64,000 nt of DNA from CAYGZA01 sp964354135 (lineage in GTDB: Bacteria; Planctomycetota; Planctomycetia; Pirellulales; Thermoguttaceae). The notes under the pieces are model-generated. The model did no database searches, was not told the DNA's origin, and saw only the letters and a program-made list of their open reading frames with translations. The stretch is taken from NCBI GenBank assembly GCA_964354135.1, contig CAYGZA010000001.1, forward strand, positions 24,143-88,142, given 5' to 3'. The translations under genes and the position numbers were made by a program. How positions within the stretch are numbered: the first letter of the stretch is position 1; each line of letters opens with the position of its first letter. Below, in pieces: positions 1-8,040 of this stretch.

Positions 1-993
1 GATCGTCAGCGAGATCATGGCCAGGAGCGGATGCCGCCAGCCGCCAAAACCGGCGACGAACAGGAGCGATACGCCCACCAGGGAAAGGAAGCTCGTCTGG
101 GTCATCGACGTTTGGCTGGAGAGCATCTCGTCGTGTTCGATCACCCGCAGCCCGGTCAGGCCGATCCTGGTTTGCGGATGGGCCGTTTGCACCTGGGCGA
201 TCACGCGGCGGAGGGCCTCGATCGGTTTTCGCCCGCGGACGAAGTCCCCTTCGCTCTCATCGCCGGCCAGCCGCAGCAAGACGAACCCCATCCGGCCGCC
301 GTCGGCCAAGAGCTCGCCCGTGTCGGGGTCGTCGGCCGGCGCCGGGGGAACCTGCAATCTCGGCCATGGGGACTGGTATCGACCGCCCAGCGCGGCATGC
401 AGGCTGCCCAGGAAACGAAGGAATTGCGTTTCGGCTTCGGCGGGAAGGGCTTGCCCGCGGGCTGCGAGCTGCTCCCACTCCGACCACATCAGGCGCGCCA
501 TCTCCCCGACATTCAGCGACCCCCAGTTGTTGCGGACGATCGGCTCGACCTGGTCCAAGAAACCCTCGATCCGCTGGAGGGTCTCCCGCGGGAGGTAGTA
601 GAGGCCCTTGGTGCGGAGCTTCGAGGTATCGACGTGGCTGAGCACCGAGTAGAAAAGCTGCTTCTGCCGGGAGACCGCCGCGGCAATCTCATCCCGGGCG
701 GCAACGACTTGCTCCCGGCCGGGCCCCTCGACCACGATCACGGCATCTTCCGGATCGCCGAACTCCCGGACGTATTCCGTCCAGAGGCGGTTGAACTCGC
801 TCTTGGGATTGAGCAGGTCCAGGCGGCTCGTGTGGAAGCCGAGCCGCCACTGGCTCAACCCCGCCGCGGCCAGTGCCAGCAGCCCGCCGAGGACCAGAGT
901 CAACACGGGAAACCGCAACACCAGCCGGGTGATTCCCAACAGCGGCCGCTCTGCGAACGAGGGCTTCTCTTGCGGCATCCATTCCGCGGACAT
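1..993 (-). CDS. MMPL/RND-family exporter, N-terminal part (runs off the left edge)
   Basis: The frame starts at ATG 993 and stays open to base 1, giving 331 codons of a longer gene. A cytosolic lead is followed by one hydrophobic helix at about residues 25-47 (LRFPVLTLVLGGLLALAAAG), then a long soluble region rich in charged residues, and a second hydrophobic stretch begins near the window edge (SFLSLVGVSLLFVAGFGGW). One helix, a large periplasmic loop, then a helix block is the plan of MMPL/RND exporters, including the HpnN-like hopanoid and lipid transporters. The loop has the typical phrases SEFNRLWTEYVREFGDPEDAV and VVEGP. The likely role is proton-driven export of a lipid or other hydrophobic molecule across the inner membrane; the substrate cannot be read. 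The rest of the protein lies outside the window. Confidence 0.8.
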   Translation of the reverse strand, partial: MSAEWMPQEKPSFAERPLLGITRLVLRFPVLTLVLGGLLALAAAGLSQWRLGFHTSRLDLLNPKSEFNRLWTEYVREFGDPEDAVIVVEGPGREQVVAARDEIAAAVSRQKQLFYSVLSHVDTSKLRTKGLYYLPRETLQRIEGFLDQVEPIVRNNWGSLNVGEMARLMWSEWEQLAARGQALPAEAETQFLRFLGSLHAALGGRYQSPWPRLQVPPAPADDPDTGELLADGGRMGFVLLRLAGDESEGDFVRGRKPIEALRRVIAQVQTAHPQTRIGLTGLRVIEHDEMLSSQTSMTQTSFLSLVGVSLLFVAGFGGWRHPLLAMISLTI

Positions 994-1248
994 AGGCGAA
1001 TCCCTAGCGGGCGATGAGCATGGGCCGTTGCGCCGGCCCAGAGACCTTCTCCCTAAGGTCAACCAGCGGAACGGAAAGCGGAATCCAATCGTCCCCGCCG
1101 TTGGCGGCCAACGGACCGGGAATTGTAGCTGAGCCCGGTGCCAGCCACAAGACGAATCCCGAATGGGGCAGCGAGCTGTAAGTCGTTTCAGGGAGAAGGG
1201 TTCAGTTTGACGGGACGCAAGCATTCGTCGAGCCCGTCCGCGACGTCT

Positions 1249-1407
1249 CGTTCCCACGCTCCGCGTGGGAACGCACCGCGTGGGAACGCACTGCCCGGGC
1301 CGCTCTGCGGCCCTTTGACCGAACTCGTTGCGAACCCTACGGTTGCACGACTGCGAGGACGCGGAGCGTCCTCGGCCCTCGTTACGACGCGGAGCGTCGT
1401 AACGAGG
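1249..1407. repeat. Cluster of palindromic repeats with a common loop core
   Basis: At least three hairpin-forming palindromes lie in the 543-base gap between the exporter and trpD. The first, at 1249-1273, has stem GTTCCCACGC and half of it is repeated at 1274-1290. The second, at 1353-1374, has stem GAGGACGC. The third, at 1377-1407, is a perfect inverted repeat with stem CCTCGTTACGACGC and a 3-base loop. The stems differ but the centres share CGC-GGA-GCG or its complement, so they look like one family of mobile palindromes. No gene is visible in the rest of 994-1536. Confidence 0.75.
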
Positions 1408-1536
1408 GCAGTTGACGGTTTCGACGAACGGTTTCGATCGAGTCCCGCTCGTTCATTTCCCAGTCTTCTCATTTTGCCCACTATCTCAGACGCGCACGCA
1501 TTTGCGGGCCCCATCGCAGGCAACGAGACCGGGCGA

Positions 1537-2574
1537 CTATCGGTTGCTGAGATCAACAAGGCGAGCGAGAATTGCCTGTGCGGCGCCGCTGTCGATCGCC
1601 TCGGCAGCCAGCCGAGCCCCTGCCTCGAGAGAACTCTCTCGGCCGGCGGTCCACAGGGCCGCGGCCGCGTTGGCCACGACAATATCCCGGGCCGGCCCCG
1701 GTTCGCCCCGCAATACGCCGCGGACAATAGCCGCGCTCTGTTCCGGCCCCTCCACCAGCAGGGTATCCAACGGGCCCTCGCGAAGCCCGAAATCGGCCGG
1801 GCTCCACAGCAGGTCTCGCGTGGTTTCGCCTTGGGCGGCCTCGTCGCGGCTGACCTCCGTCACCAAAGTGGCGCCGTTGAGGGTGACTTCATCCAGCCCA
1901 TCCGACCCGTGGACGACAACCGCCCGCCGGGTGCCGAGCATTCTCAGGGCTTCGGCCAAGAGCGGCCGCAGCGGGCTTCGTCCCACTCCCACCAATTGGA
2001 AGGGGGCCCCCGCCGGATTGGCCAACGGGCCGAGGATGTTGAAGATCGTCGGGACGCCCAGCCTCTTGCGAACCGGGGCAACGTGTCGCATGGCAATGTG
2101 CAGCAACGGGGCAAAACAGAAGCAAATGCCCAGCTCGTCGAGGCAGGCTTCCACCCGGGGGACCTCGGCCTCGACGTTGACCCCCAGCGCCGCCAGAACG
2201 TCGGCCGAGCCACAACGGCTCGTGATCCCGCGGTTCCCGTGCTTGGCCACGGGGACGCCCGCCGCAGCCACGACCAAGGCGGCTGCCGTGCTGATGTTGA
2301 AAGTGCGGGAGCCGTCCCCGCCGGTGCCGCAGGTGTCGATCAGCCCTTGGCGGCTGCTACGGATGGGCGTGACGTGCTTTCGCATCGCGGCGGCCGCGCC
2401 CGCCACTTCCGTGACCGTCTCCCCCTTCCGGTGCAGCGCCAACAACAGCCGGCCGATCTCATCCTCTCCCCAGCGGCCTTCCATGATGGTGCTGATCGCC
2501 TCGAACATCTCCTGCATCGAGAGGTTCTGACCGGCCTCAACCTGCACGAGGATCGTCTGCTCTGGCGTCTGCAC
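1537..2574 (-). CDS. trpD: Anthranilate phosphoribosyltransferase
   Basis: TrpD transfers phosphoribose from PRPP to anthranilate in tryptophan synthesis (cytosol). The 345-residue product matches the usual length. Residues 1-70 form the helical glycosyltransferase-3 N-terminal domain. The PRPP and anthranilate site follows: DTCGTGGDGSRTFNIST at about 80-96, then KHGNRGITSRCGSADVLAALG at about 111-131, and a later GPLANPAG segment. The frame is open far upstream, but homology begins near TILVQVEAGQNLS, so GTG 2574 is the best start; ATG 20 codons further in would cut the domain. No other trp gene is next to it, so it stands alone, as is common in planctomycetes. The canonical S-V-S-S loop after KHGNR reads G-I-T-S here. 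Confidence 0.93.
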   Translation of the reverse strand: MQTPEQTILVQVEAGQNLSMQEMFEAISTIMEGRWGEDEIGRLLLALHRKGETVTEVAGAAAAMRKHVTPIRSSRQGLIDTCGTGGDGSRTFNISTAAALVVAAAGVPVAKHGNRGITSRCGSADVLAALGVNVEAEVPRVEACLDELGICFCFAPLLHIAMRHVAPVRKRLGVPTIFNILGPLANPAGAPFQLVGVGRSPLRPLLAEALRMLGTRRAVVVHGSDGLDEVTLNGATLVTEVSRDEAAQGETTRDLLWSPADFGLREGPLDTLLVEGPEQSAAIVRGVLRGEPGPARDIVVANAAAALWTAGRESSLEAGARLAAEAIDSGAAQAILARLVDLSNR

Positions 2575-2758
2575 GTGACAACCGCGCTGGGTCCGATGGC
2601 GATAGGATGAAAGCGGCCGTTGGCTTCCCTTAGGGGGCGCGACCATTCTACACGCCCCCGCCGGCGCGCAAAAGCGGCGGTCTCCTGGGGCCCCGGATCG
2701 AAAAGGCGCGGGGGCTTCGCGGCGGAGGCCCCCGAGAGGCCCATCGCTTCGCCCCCGA

Positions 2759-2787
2759 TTGTGCCGCCGGGCCGTGGATCCTACAAT
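2759..2787 (+). promoter_or_regulatory. Sigma-70-type promoter candidate for the nucleoside hydrolase gene
   Basis: TTGTGC at 2759-2764 and TACAAT at 2782-2787 are separated by exactly 17 bases. They lie about 80 bases upstream of ATG 2869. The -10 box matches the consensus at five of six bases; the -35 matches at three. Confidence 0.4.
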
Positions 2788-2868
2788 CGCTTTGAGGACA
2801 GCCCCCCGGAGCTGGCGGCACGGCCGCCGCGCCGATCGACTCTTCAGAGCGAACAGGCTGGAGACCCT

Positions 2869-3813
2869 ATGCTCAAGAAAGTCATCCTCGACGTAGACCC
2901 GGGGATCGACGATGCCATGGCCATGTGCTTGGCGTTGTTCGATCCCCGCGTGGAGGTGGTCGCGGTGACGGCTGTGGGCGGCAACGTCGCGCCGCAGTTG
3001 GCGACCCGCAACGTGCAAGCGATCGTCGAGCAGTTGGACCCCCCGCGACTGCCGCGGTTCGGGGCGGCTTCTCCGCCGGACGACGGGCTGCCGGTCGACA
3101 GCCGCCATCTGTACGGGGTGGACGGGCTGGGCGACGTCGGCGTGCAGGTCGCGGAACTGCGGGTCCAACATCCCGCGGAGAAGATCATTTGCGATGAGGT
3201 CCGGGCGGCTCCCGAGGCGGTGACCATCGTCACCTTGGGGCCCTTGACGAACATCGCCCGGGCGTTCCATCGCGACCCCGAGTTGCCCTCGATGGTGGGG
3301 CGCATCGTCATGATGGGCGGAACGGTCGCCGGCCCGGGGAATATCACGCCGGCGGCGGAGTTCAACATCTACTGCGATCCGAAGTCGGCCAGGACCGTGT
3401 TTCGCTCGCGATCGACGAAAACGCTGATCCCGCTCGACGTGACCAACCGGGTTGTGTTGACCTTCGATTTCCTCCACGAATTGCCGGATGAGATGACCCG
3501 GGTGGGGAAGCTGCTGCGGAGGATCATTCCGCCGGCGTTTCGGGCCTTCCGCCAGGAGTCGGGGATCGAGGGGATCCACGCCCACGATTCGGTGGCCCTG
3601 CTATCGGTTCTCCATCCCGAACTCTTCGTGACCGAGGAAATGGCCGGCGACGTGGAGACCAAAGGAGACCTGACCACCGGGGCGACGGTGTTCGATCGCC
3701 GGCGCATTCCCGTGTGGCGTCGCAACATGGAGGTGGCCGTGGACCTCGATCCGGCCAAGGTCACCCAGCAGATCATCCGCAACCTGGCCCAAGCCGGCAA
3801 GGCGACGGGCTAG
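2869..3813 (+). CDS. Inosine/uridine-preferring nucleoside hydrolase family protein
   Basis: This 314-residue protein hydrolyses the N-glycosidic bond of ribonucleosides (nucleoside salvage), presumably in the cytosol because no signal peptide is seen. The calcium-binding signature DVDPGIDDAMA is at residues 8-18. The segment TLGPLTNIAR, the loop MMGGTVAGPGNITPAAEFN and the C-terminal HAHDSVAL motif, which supplies the catalytic His and a Ca-binding Asp, are all present. Length and order of motifs match the family. The frame extends upstream of ATG 2869, but the DxDPGxDD motif must be close to the N-terminus, which fixes the start. The gene is divergent from trpD and transcribed alone. Base preference (inosine, uridine or other) cannot be decided. 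Confidence 0.9.
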   Translation: MLKKVILDVDPGIDDAMAMCLALFDPRVEVVAVTAVGGNVAPQLATRNVQAIVEQLDPPRLPRFGAASPPDDGLPVDSRHLYGVDGLGDVGVQVAELRVQHPAEKIICDEVRAAPEAVTIVTLGPLTNIARAFHRDPELPSMVGRIVMMGGTVAGPGNITPAAEFNIYCDPKSARTVFRSRSTKTLIPLDVTNRVVLTFDFLHELPDEMTRVGKLLRRIIPPAFRAFRQESGIEGIHAHDSVALLSVLHPELFVTEEMAGDVETKGDLTTGATVFDRRRIPVWRRNMEVAVDLDPAKVTQQIIRNLAQAGKATG

Positions 3814-3850
3814 GAGCGGCTCGAACAAGGGGCCCAGGGCGACCCGCCGG

Positions 3851-5131
3851 CTACGGCTTCCGGACGTCGTAGCACCAAAGCGCGTCGTGGTGGCGGAGGT
3901 AGAGCCGGCCGTCCAGGAGGACCGGGTGGGCCCAGGTCTCGCGGGCCCGCTTTCCCAGAAGGAGAAACTCGCTGACGATCTCCAGGCCGCCGCCGGTGGG
4001 CTTGAGCATCGCCACTCGGCCGTCTTCGGCCAGGCAGTAGAGCCGGCCGTCGGCGTAGACGGCCGATCCGCTGGTCATATCCTTCAGTTCGTGAAGGATC
4101 TTCCCAGACGGCCAATCCAGGGAGAGCCAGTGCTTGAACCGGCTGTAGCCGCTTCCGTAAAGGATGCCGTCCGCCAGGATCACGCCCCCGGTGCAGGTGT
4201 CCAGCGGAGTCTGCCAGGCGGGCTCGGCCCGGATGCCCTGCCCGTCGGCGCGGAGGCGGTACAGGGCCCCCGCGGTCCCCGTGGCCGTCACGTAGAACAC
4301 GCAGCCGTCGCTGTAGACCGGCGTTGCCACGTTCACTTCGTGGCGATTCTGGACCTCGACCGACCAGAGGAGCTTCCCCGTGTCGGCGTCCACGCCGAAG
4401 CCGTGACTCGAAGAGCAATTGGCCAGCAACCTCCGCCCGGCGTGGCGGAACAACAGGGGCGAGCTGTACGTGGCCTTGTCCTGGCCAAGCGGCTCGGTGG
4501 TCCAGAGGGGCCGGCCCGTCCGCTTGTCCAGCGCAACCATGAGGGCCTTCGCGCCACCCGGGGTCACGATCAACCGAGGACCGTCCACCAGCAGGCACTC
4601 GCTCAACGCCCACACGATGTTGCGGCCCTGGAATGCCTCCAGCACGTTGACGGCCCAAACCTCGTTGCCGGTCGCCGCCTCCAGGCAAACGACCCGGCCG
4701 TGGGCGTTCAGGTGATAGAGCCGGCCCTCGGAGTACGCGCAGCAGGCCCGCGCGCCGGGGAACGAGCCTTTCCATGATTGGCCGCTCTTGACCTGCCACT
4801 TCCGATTGCCGCGCGAGTCGAATGCGAAGATAACCAGGTCGTCCTCCATGTCGCCGGTAACGTAGAGCCGGTCGCCGACGACGATCGGCGAAGACCAGCC
4901 GAGGCCGAGAGCGCCGGTTTTCCAGAGCAGCCTCGGCCCGCCCGCAGGCCAGCTCGGAAGGAGGCCCTTCTCGTCGGAAAGGCCGTCGCGCCGCGGCCCG
5001 CGCCACTGGGGCCAACCGGGCTCCGGCGACGCAATCAGGCCGTCAGGCCCGGGCTCGGCGGCAGCGGCCGTGTACGCCAGCAGAAGCGCCGCGGCAAGAG
5101 TTCCTAAGATCCGGCGGAGGTTGAGAGTCAT
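3851..5131 (-). CDS. Secreted PQQ-like beta-propeller protein
   Basis: This 426-residue protein begins with a signal peptide (RRILGTLAAALLLAYTAAAAEPG) when started at ATG 5131. The mature part opens with WPQWRGPRRDGLS, a hallmark of planctomycete outer-membrane-protein-assembly-BamB-like or PQQ propellers. Repeated blades follow, with motifs of the type VVCLEAATGNEVWAVN, LMVALDKRTGRPLWTT and FGVDADTGKLLWSV. No catalytic heme domain or dehydrogenase extension is present, so it is probably a structural or binding propeller in the periplasm rather than a quinoprotein enzyme. Its end lies 37 bases from the convergent nucleoside hydrolase gene. Upstream, a 292-base gap separates it from the divergent oxidoreductase gene; no separate function is visible for that gap. 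Confidence 0.88.
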   Translation of the reverse strand: MTLNLRRILGTLAAALLLAYTAAAAEPGPDGLIASPEPGWPQWRGPRRDGLSDEKGLLPSWPAGGPRLLWKTGALGLGWSSPIVVGDRLYVTGDMEDDLVIFAFDSRGNRKWQVKSGQSWKGSFPGARACCAYSEGRLYHLNAHGRVVCLEAATGNEVWAVNVLEAFQGRNIVWALSECLLVDGPRLIVTPGGAKALMVALDKRTGRPLWTTEPLGQDKATYSSPLLFRHAGRRLLANCSSSHGFGVDADTGKLLWSVEVQNRHEVNVATPVYSDGCVFYVTATGTAGALYRLRADGQGIRAEPAWQTPLDTCTGGVILADGILYGSGYSRFKHWLSLDWPSGKILHELKDMTSGSAVYADGRLYCLAEDGRVAMLKPTGGGLEIVSEFLLLGKRARETWAHPVLLDGRLYLRHHDALWCYDVRKP

Positions 5132-5423
5132 AGCCGGTCCATCCACTCCAATCGTGCTTCGTACGGCAAAATCAGGGTGCCAAGGCGGAATCCCGGCGCA
5201 TGGCCCGTGCAGCGTATCCGGAGGTTGCGTCACATTATAGGCATTGGCCCGCGCCATGCCACGACCAGACGCGAGCAGCCTGCCGCGTGGGCAGTTTGAG
5301 GGTTTTCGCGACAATCCCGTTGGCAAGCGGTTGACATGGGCCCCGGGGCAACGAAAATGGGTAATCGAGTGGGCCCCTTTCGAGATTCAGCGAGATTCCT
5401 TGGTGGAAAGTGAGGACCTTCTG

Positions 5424-6779
5424 ATGAGCGCTGCAAACAAGAGCGTCAACCGCACCGCCTCGCGCCGCGATTTTCTCAAGCGGTCCGGCGGCGCGCTGCT
5501 GGGCACCGCGCTGGCCGGAGGGCTGGCCGCCCGCAGTTACGCCGGAGAGGATAACACCATCAAGGTGGCCCTGGTCGGTTGCGGCGGGCGCGGGACCGGG
5601 GCGGCCGCGCAGGCCCTCTCCACCAAGGGGCCGACGAAGCTCTGGGCCATGGCCGACTTCTTCGCAAACCGGCTCGAGGCCAGCCTCCAAAACCTCTCGC
5701 AGCAGTTCGCCAAGCAGGTCGAAGTGCCCAAGGATCGGCAGTTCGTCGGCCTGGACGGCTTCAAGAAGGCCATCGACCTGCTCGGCCCAAGCGACGTGGT
5801 GATCCTGGCCACGCCGGCCGGCTTTCGCCCGATCCACCTGGAATATGCCGTGCAGAAGGGCGTCAACGTGTTCATGGAGAAGTCGTTTGCCGTGGACGGC
5901 CCGGGGGTCCGGCGGGTCTTCCGCGCCGGTGAGGCGGCCAAGCAGAAGAACCTCAAGATCGCCGGCGGGCTCATGTGGCGCCACGAAAAGGCCCGCGAGG
6001 AAACCATCCGGCGCCTCCACGACGGGGCGATCGGCGAGATCCACACGCTGCGGACCTACCGCGTCCACGGCGCCGTCGGGTTTACTCCGAAATCGCCCGG
6101 GATGAGCGAGATGGCCCACCAGATCCGCAACTATAGCTGTTACACCTGGCTCAACGCCGGCTTCCTGGTCGATTGGCTGATCCACAACATCGACATCTGC
6201 TGCTGGGCCAAGAACGCCTGGCCGGTCGCCGCCCAGGGCCAGGGCGGCCGGCAGGTCCGCTCGGCGCCGGACCAGATGCTCGACCATTACTGGGTCGAGT
6301 ACCTCTTCGACGACGGGGCCCGGCTGTACGCCCAGGCCCGCCACATGGACGGCTGCTGGGGCGAGTTCGCCGACTACGCCCACGGCTCGAAGGGCTCCGC
6401 CGTGATCATGGAGAGCCTCGCCGCGCCGAAGCCGCGGATCTACAAGAACCAGAAGCAGACTCCCGAGAACGAGGTCTGGCGCTACAGCGGCCCCACGCCG
6501 CAGGAGTACCAGGTCGAGCACGACCTCCTGTTCGAGGCGATCCGCCGGGACAAGCCGTACAACGAAGCGGAGCGATGCGCCAAAGCGGTGTTGACCTCGA
6601 TCCTGGGCCGCATGGCCGTCTACTCCGGCCAACTGGTCACCTGGGACCAGGCCCTGGCCTCCAATCTCGAGCTGGCCCCCGGGCTGGAGAACTGCACGAT
6701 GGACTCGCCCGCACCGGTGATGCCCGACGCCCAGGGCCGGTACCCGATTCCCATGCCCGGGCTCACCAAGGCGTTTTGA
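5424..6779 (+). CDS. Tat-exported Gfo/Idh/MocA family oxidoreductase
   Basis: This 451-residue protein has a twin-arginine signal SRRDFLKR at residues 13-20 followed by a hydrophobic stretch and a YAG cleavage-like site. A Rossmann NAD(P)-binding fold starts at VALVGCGGRGTG (about 48-59). The usual catalytic E-K-P motif reads E-K-S (FMEKSFAVDGPG). A C-terminal alpha/beta domain follows, including the strongly conserved NAGFLVDWLIHNIDICCWAKNAWP segment of planctomycete family members. It probably acts in the periplasm on a sugar or polyol derivative with a tightly bound cofactor. Start ATG 5424 was chosen because it places the Tat motif at the N-terminus; a perfect TTGACA box lies at 5331-5336. 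It is followed after 14 bases by the ThuA-like gene, so the two are likely one operon. Confidence 0.9.
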   Translation: MSAANKSVNRTASRRDFLKRSGGALLGTALAGGLAARSYAGEDNTIKVALVGCGGRGTGAAAQALSTKGPTKLWAMADFFANRLEASLQNLSQQFAKQVEVPKDRQFVGLDGFKKAIDLLGPSDVVILATPAGFRPIHLEYAVQKGVNVFMEKSFAVDGPGVRRVFRAGEAAKQKNLKIAGGLMWRHEKAREETIRRLHDGAIGEIHTLRTYRVHGAVGFTPKSPGMSEMAHQIRNYSCYTWLNAGFLVDWLIHNIDICCWAKNAWPVAAQGQGGRQVRSAPDQMLDHYWVEYLFDDGARLYAQARHMDGCWGEFADYAHGSKGSAVIMESLAAPKPRIYKNQKQTPENEVWRYSGPTPQEYQVEHDLLFEAIRRDKPYNEAERCAKAVLTSILGRMAVYSGQLVTWDQALASNLELAPGLENCTMDSPAPVMPDAQGRYPIPMPGLTKAF

Positions 6780-6793
6780 CGAAGGGGACTGCG

Positions 6794-7819
6794 ATGCGAA
6801 AAACGGCGTTTCGTTGGACTTCGTGCGCTGCGGTATTGGCAATGGTCATAGTGCTCGCGGCAAACTGGGTGCAGGCCGCGGACCCGTGGGTCGTGTACGA
6901 CGGCTTCGAAGGCCCCGGCAAGGGAAAGCACATCGTGTTGGTCTCCGGCGACGAGGAGTACCGCTCGGAAGAGGCCCTGCCGCAACTCGGCAAGATCCTG
7001 GCCAAGCACCACGGGTTCAAGTGTACGGTGCTGTTTGGGATCAATCCGGAGGACGGGACGATCGATCCGAACAATCTCGGCAACATCCCCGGGCTGGAGG
7101 CCCTGAAGTCGGCCGACCTGATGATTATCGCCACGCGGTTCCGCGACCTGCCCGACGAGCAGATGCGGCACATCGTCGAGTACGTCGAGTCGGGCAAGCC
7201 GATCATTGGCATGAGGACGGCGACCCACGCCTTCAGCATCAAGGACGGCAAGAAGTACGCCCGCTACAGCTTCAACAGCCGCCAATGGGACGGCGGGTTC
7301 GGCCGCCAGGTCCTCGGGGAGACGTGGATCAACCACCACGGCTCGCACGGTCACCAGAGCTCGCGGGGCGTGGTCGCCAAGGGGATGGAGGATCACCCCA
7401 TCGTCCGCGGCTGCGAGGACATCTGGGCCCCGACGGACGTCTACACCGTGCGCCTCCCGCTCCCCGGCGACAGCAAGCCGGTGGTGATGGGCCAGGTGCT
7501 CGAAGGCATGAAGCCGGCCGACAAGCCGGTCGAAGGCAAGAAGAACGACCCCATGATGCCCATCGCCTGGATCAAGACGTACCAGGGGGCCCAGGGCCAG
7601 GTGGGCCGGGTCTTCACGACCACCATGGGCGCCTCGGCGGACCTGGAGAGCGAGGGCCTCCGGCGGCTCCTGATCAATGCCAGCTTCTGGTGCCTGGGGA
7701 TGGAGGACAAAATCCCGGCGCGGGCCAACGCCCAGATCGTGGGCGAGTACCGGCCGACGTGGTTCGGCTTCGGCAAGTACACCAAGGGCGTCAAGCCGGC
7801 GGATCACGCGATTAAGTGA
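6794..7819 (+). CDS. Secreted ThuA-like domain protein
   Basis: This 341-residue protein has a Sec signal peptide (residues 1-29, ending NWVQAAD). The mature domain is a class-I glutamine-amidotransferase-like ThuA fold: GKHIVLVSGDEEYRSEEALP, then DLMIIATRFRDLPDEQMRHIVEYVESGKPIIGMRTATHAF, and the NHHGSHGHQ segment. ThuA-type proteins are linked to trehalose and other sugar utilisation, and in planctomycetes they are often paired with Gfo/Idh/MocA proteins, as here. No classical catalytic triad was identified, so enzyme activity is uncertain. Start ATG 6794 is preceded by GAAGGGGA and follows the oxidoreductase stop by 14 bases. Confidence 0.88.
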   Translation: MRKTAFRWTSCAAVLAMVIVLAANWVQAADPWVVYDGFEGPGKGKHIVLVSGDEEYRSEEALPQLGKILAKHHGFKCTVLFGINPEDGTIDPNNLGNIPGLEALKSADLMIIATRFRDLPDEQMRHIVEYVESGKPIIGMRTATHAFSIKDGKKYARYSFNSRQWDGGFGRQVLGETWINHHGSHGHQSSRGVVAKGMEDHPIVRGCEDIWAPTDVYTVRLPLPGDSKPVVMGQVLEGMKPADKPVEGKKNDPMMPIAWIKTYQGAQGQVGRVFTTTMGASADLESEGLRRLLINASFWCLGMEDKIPARANAQIVGEYRPTWFGFGKYTKGVKPADHAIK

Positions 7820-7831
7820 CTCCCAGTCCCC

Positions 7832-7976
7832 GTAGGTTATGCTTCAGCATATCAGTCCACAGACTCGCGAAGCCTGGAGGGCGCCGTATGCGTTATAGTA
7901 TTAGCCGCAGATTTCTTACTTTCCGAGCAAGATTTTGGTTGTCGGCTACGCCGCGCTAGGCTGCAGCATAACCTAC
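7832..7976. repeat. MITE-like element with terminal inverted repeats (145 bp copy)
   Basis: The segment begins GTAGGTTATGCTTCAGC and ends GCTGCAGCATAACCTAC, which are inverted copies of each other. About 110 bases of lower-GC, non-coding DNA lie between. A 72-bp relative with the same termini is at 47396-47467. It fills most of the gap between the ThuA-like gene and the lactonase gene. Confidence 0.65.
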
Positions 7977-8040
7977 GTTCCTGTAACCCGTCCCGTACCG
8001 GGGCGGATTGAGTTTCCGCCCCCGTCGTGAAGAACGCCGC

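Noticed and set aside
2575..3585. N-terminal extension of trpD that would make a 682-residue protein
   Set aside because: The extension lies opposite the nucleoside hydrolase gene and has no homology; TrpD is complete from GTG 2574.
6173..6793. Upstream extension of the ThuA-like gene
   Set aside because: It overlaps the oxidoreductase gene in another frame; a signal peptide begins at ATG 6794.
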